From positions 40,777-104,776 of the forward strand of contig JAQXBM010000021.1 in NCBI GenBank assembly GCA_029252405.1: a DNA stretch of 64,000 nucleotides. Direction: 5' to 3'. Below, piece after piece: positions 63,201 to 64,000 of this stretch (positions within the stretch are counted from its first letter, which is position 1; each line of letters begins with the position of its first letter). The DNA comes from Crocinitomicaceae bacterium (GTDB lineage Bacteria; Bacteroidota; Bacteroidia; Flavobacteriales_D; Crocinitomicaceae). The position numbers and the translations under genes are program-made. The notes under the pieces were generated by a model that saw only the letters and a list, made by a program, of their open reading frames with translations, was not told the DNA's origin and did no database searches.

Positions 63201-64000
63201 CGGGTAGTGACATTGATTTGGCAGCAGAAGGTTATACCTTAGACATTTCCTTTAATGGAGGTTCTGGTGCATCTTCGATTGCCTTAACAGGAACGATTGC
63301 CAATGGAGGAACATATGTTCTTTGTGATGATGGTGCAGCAGCAGCATTTTTGGTAGGTGCAGATCAAACGACAACCTCTAGCCTTTGGAATGGAGACGAT
63401 GCCTTGACACTTTCTAAGTCAGGTGTAGCCGTTGATATTTTTGGTGTGATTGGTGATGATCCAGGTTCTCAATGGGCAGGAGGAGCAAATAGTACTGCAA
63501 ACTCTACGCTGAGAAGAAATGCAAGCGTAAACGTTGGGGTTATTTCGAATCCTACAGGATCAGGTGCAGGTGCATTTTCGTCTTTGGAGTCTCAATGGAC
63601 TTCAACTTCGAATAATGATGCTTCAGGTCTCGGATCACATTCAATAAACACAAATGGAACAATAGCGTGGTCGACTGGAGATGCAACAGATTGTATTTCG
63701 GTTTCACCAACTTCAGCTGAAACTTATAGTGTAACGTTTACTTCAGAAAATGGATGTACGTCTACTGCAAGTTATACAGTTACAGTACCGACACAATTAG
63801 CGGCTTCGATTTCTGCAACGGAAATCCTTTGTAACGGAGAAACAACTGACATTACAGTGGTGGCTTCAGGAGGAACAGCACCTTACACAGGAACTGGAGT
63901 TTACACTGAATCGGCTGGAACGTACACATACACTGTAACAGATGCTAACGGATGTTCAGTAGATGTAACTATAACAGTGACTGAGCCAACACAATTAATG
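60266..64000 (+). CDS. Giant repetitive secreted adhesin (SprB/LTD repeats), 3' end outside the window
   Basis: At least 1245 residues are encoded, open at the window end. A signal peptide (cleavage near EAQ, about 27) is followed by a reelin-sub-repeat-like module (about 55-235: EGVYIQYSVDGGVTW, TQFRWDQP, IFDHWGIDNVLI). Two Ig-like units (about 270-420) come next. Tandem repeats of about 378-379 residues begin at residues 432, 811 and 1189. Each repeat has two SprB-like modules (for example TAPYSGTGVFSEGSGTYAYF), a lamin-tail-type domain (ELFFSEYVEGSSLNKCIEIY) and a short third module. A T9SS tail is expected downstream. Confidence 0.88.
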   Translation, partial: MRTRNLFTKTLILLAFLTTNVIVEAQCSISVQPSNNVTINCGESIDLEAIGLSATPALSTDFNNFQLGVGWSTTATLQYNNPCSPSLDGTPSAWFGNVPLPRTLTTNQFDVACGGEICFDLDFGADDNNSNNCEDPDLPNEGVYIQYSVDGGVTWVDIFYFQPTPNKTGPYYSWANYCFTIPPGAWSSATQFRWDQPVATNVIFDHWGIDNVLITPASCGGTYDWSHIPGTNDPAITTVSPTTTTNYTVTFSDGLGNTCTEVVTVNVVGQADAGDPGSLTLCETASATDLFSVLNGSPDTGGTWTDVSGSGALSGSNFDPSVSGPGVYDFEYEVTNACGSDATLVTVTVNGAADAGTDGTLIICSGSAPTEAELFAALGGNPDPGGVWTGPIAGEYTYTVFAAAPCPSEDRAYVQVEQYEVLLDISATPILCNGGTSEVTVSATGGTAPYSGTGTFFETAGGPYTYMVSDASGCSVSQSISITEPMPLAITVTSAGIACSGGNLDVTVAATGGTAPYSGTGVFSEGSGTYAYFVTDANGCSASGGTTVYVEDLGVQINGDPVLCFGDTVDICAEIVTNDLFFSEYVEGSSLNKCIEIYNGTGSDIDLAAEGYTLDISFNGGSGTSSIALTGTIANGATYVLCDDGAAAAFLASADQTVTNSLWNGDDALTLSKSGVAIDIFGVIGNDPGSQWVSGANSTANSTLRRNADVNVGITSNPTGTGAGAFSSLESQWTSTSNNDASGLGSHSIITDGTVAWSTGATTDCISVSPTSAETYSVTYTSANGCTSTTSYTVAVPTPLVASISATSVDCNGGTADVAVSATGGTAPYTGIGVYSETAGTYDYTVTDANGCSEVVSITITEPTQLVVTVTSSGIACSGGTVDVTVAATGGTAPYIGTGVFNEGSGTYDYTVTDANGCSVTETITVYVEDLDVQINGAPVLCFGDTVDLCAEIITNELFFSEYVEGSSLNKCIEIYNGTGSDIDLAAEGYTLDISFNGGSGASSIALTGTIANGGTYVLCDDGAAAAFLVGADQTTTSSLWNGDDALTLSKSGVAVDIFGVIGDDPGSQWAGGANSTANSTLRRNASVNVGVISNPTGSGAGAFSSLESQWTSTSNNDASGLGSHSINTNGTIAWSTGDATDCISVSPTSAETYSVTFTSENGCTSTASYTVTVPTQLAASISATEILCNGETTDITVVASGGTAPYTGTGVYTESAGTYTYTVTDANGCSVDVTITVTEPTQLM
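61559..64000 (+). repeat. Tandem 1.13-kb repeats within the adhesin gene
   Basis: Equivalent codons occur at 61559, 62696 and 63830, giving periods of 1137 and 1134 bp. The third copy is cut by the window end. Long stretches in the lamin-tail part (for example around 62030-62470 and 63165-63610) are nearly identical in DNA, while the short SprB-like parts differ more. Confidence 0.9.

Noticed and set aside
61559..64000. CRISPR-like or mobile nature of the repeats
   Set aside because: The 1.13-kb periodic repeats are in-frame protein repeats of the adhesin.

Overview
The window is a gene-dense stretch of a Bacteroidota chromosome, most likely Flavobacteriales and probably close to the Crocinitomicaceae/Cryomorphaceae. 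Several independent signs support this. Secreted proteins carry type IX secretion (T9SS) type A and type B C-terminal sorting tails. Promoters fit the Bacteroidota pattern (TTG or TTTG, about 19-20 bp, then TAnnTTTG), and Shine-Dalgarno sequences are scarce. metH is split in two behind a SAM-I riboswitch. The block glmS / DUF4270 / short glycogen-synthase-like protein / panC / panD / flippase-like protein / rfaE2 is, from memory, a gene order common in Flavobacteriia. No rRNA, tRNA, CRISPR array, complete insertion sequence or prophage was seen.

Layout. 0-5 kb: a glycosyltransferase, a small membrane protein, a T9SS cargo protein and a large secreted protein closed by a strong terminator. 5-12.5 kb: rhodanese, fatty-acid-hydroxylase-type membrane enzyme, YfhO-family membrane protein, extended SDR, small lipoprotein, alkyltransferase-like DNA repair protein and a DUF4349 lipoprotein. 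12.5-20.3 kb: NAD(P)-binding protein coupled to glmS, then the DUF4270/GT5-like genes divergent from panC-panD-flippase-rfaE2. 20.4-27.8 kb: secreted proteins, a histidine phosphatase, engB, and an AT-rich accessory patch holding a decayed full-length second copy of engB, then diacylglycerol kinase and a CotH-family T9SS cargo. 28-32 kb: riboswitch and split metH. 33.8-40.5 kb: a TetR-RND-MFP-TolC efflux operon with a clear palindromic operator over its promoter. 40.5-45.4 kb: viroplasmin-RNase H, a catalytically dead CTP-synthase-like amidotransferase, lipoprotein, aminopeptidase P and an alpha/beta hydrolase. 45.7-49.5 kb: LytTR response regulator and its propeller sensor kinase. 49.5-59.4 kb: hypothetical proteins, thiL, esterase, VWA protein, DUF349 protein and a PfkB kinase. 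59.7-64 kb: a small secreted protein followed 6 bp later by a giant repetitive adhesin that runs off the window.

The most unusual material is intergenic or repetitive. It includes the engB relic, three kinds of palindromic intergenic element (one present twice with shared ends and interior), and the 1.13-kb tandem repeats of the adhesin. I did not find a defence system or a clearly new multi-gene pathway. The best candidate for an undescribed function is the pair formed by the small secreted protein and the adhesin. All family assignments rest on motifs recognised by eye, with no database search.
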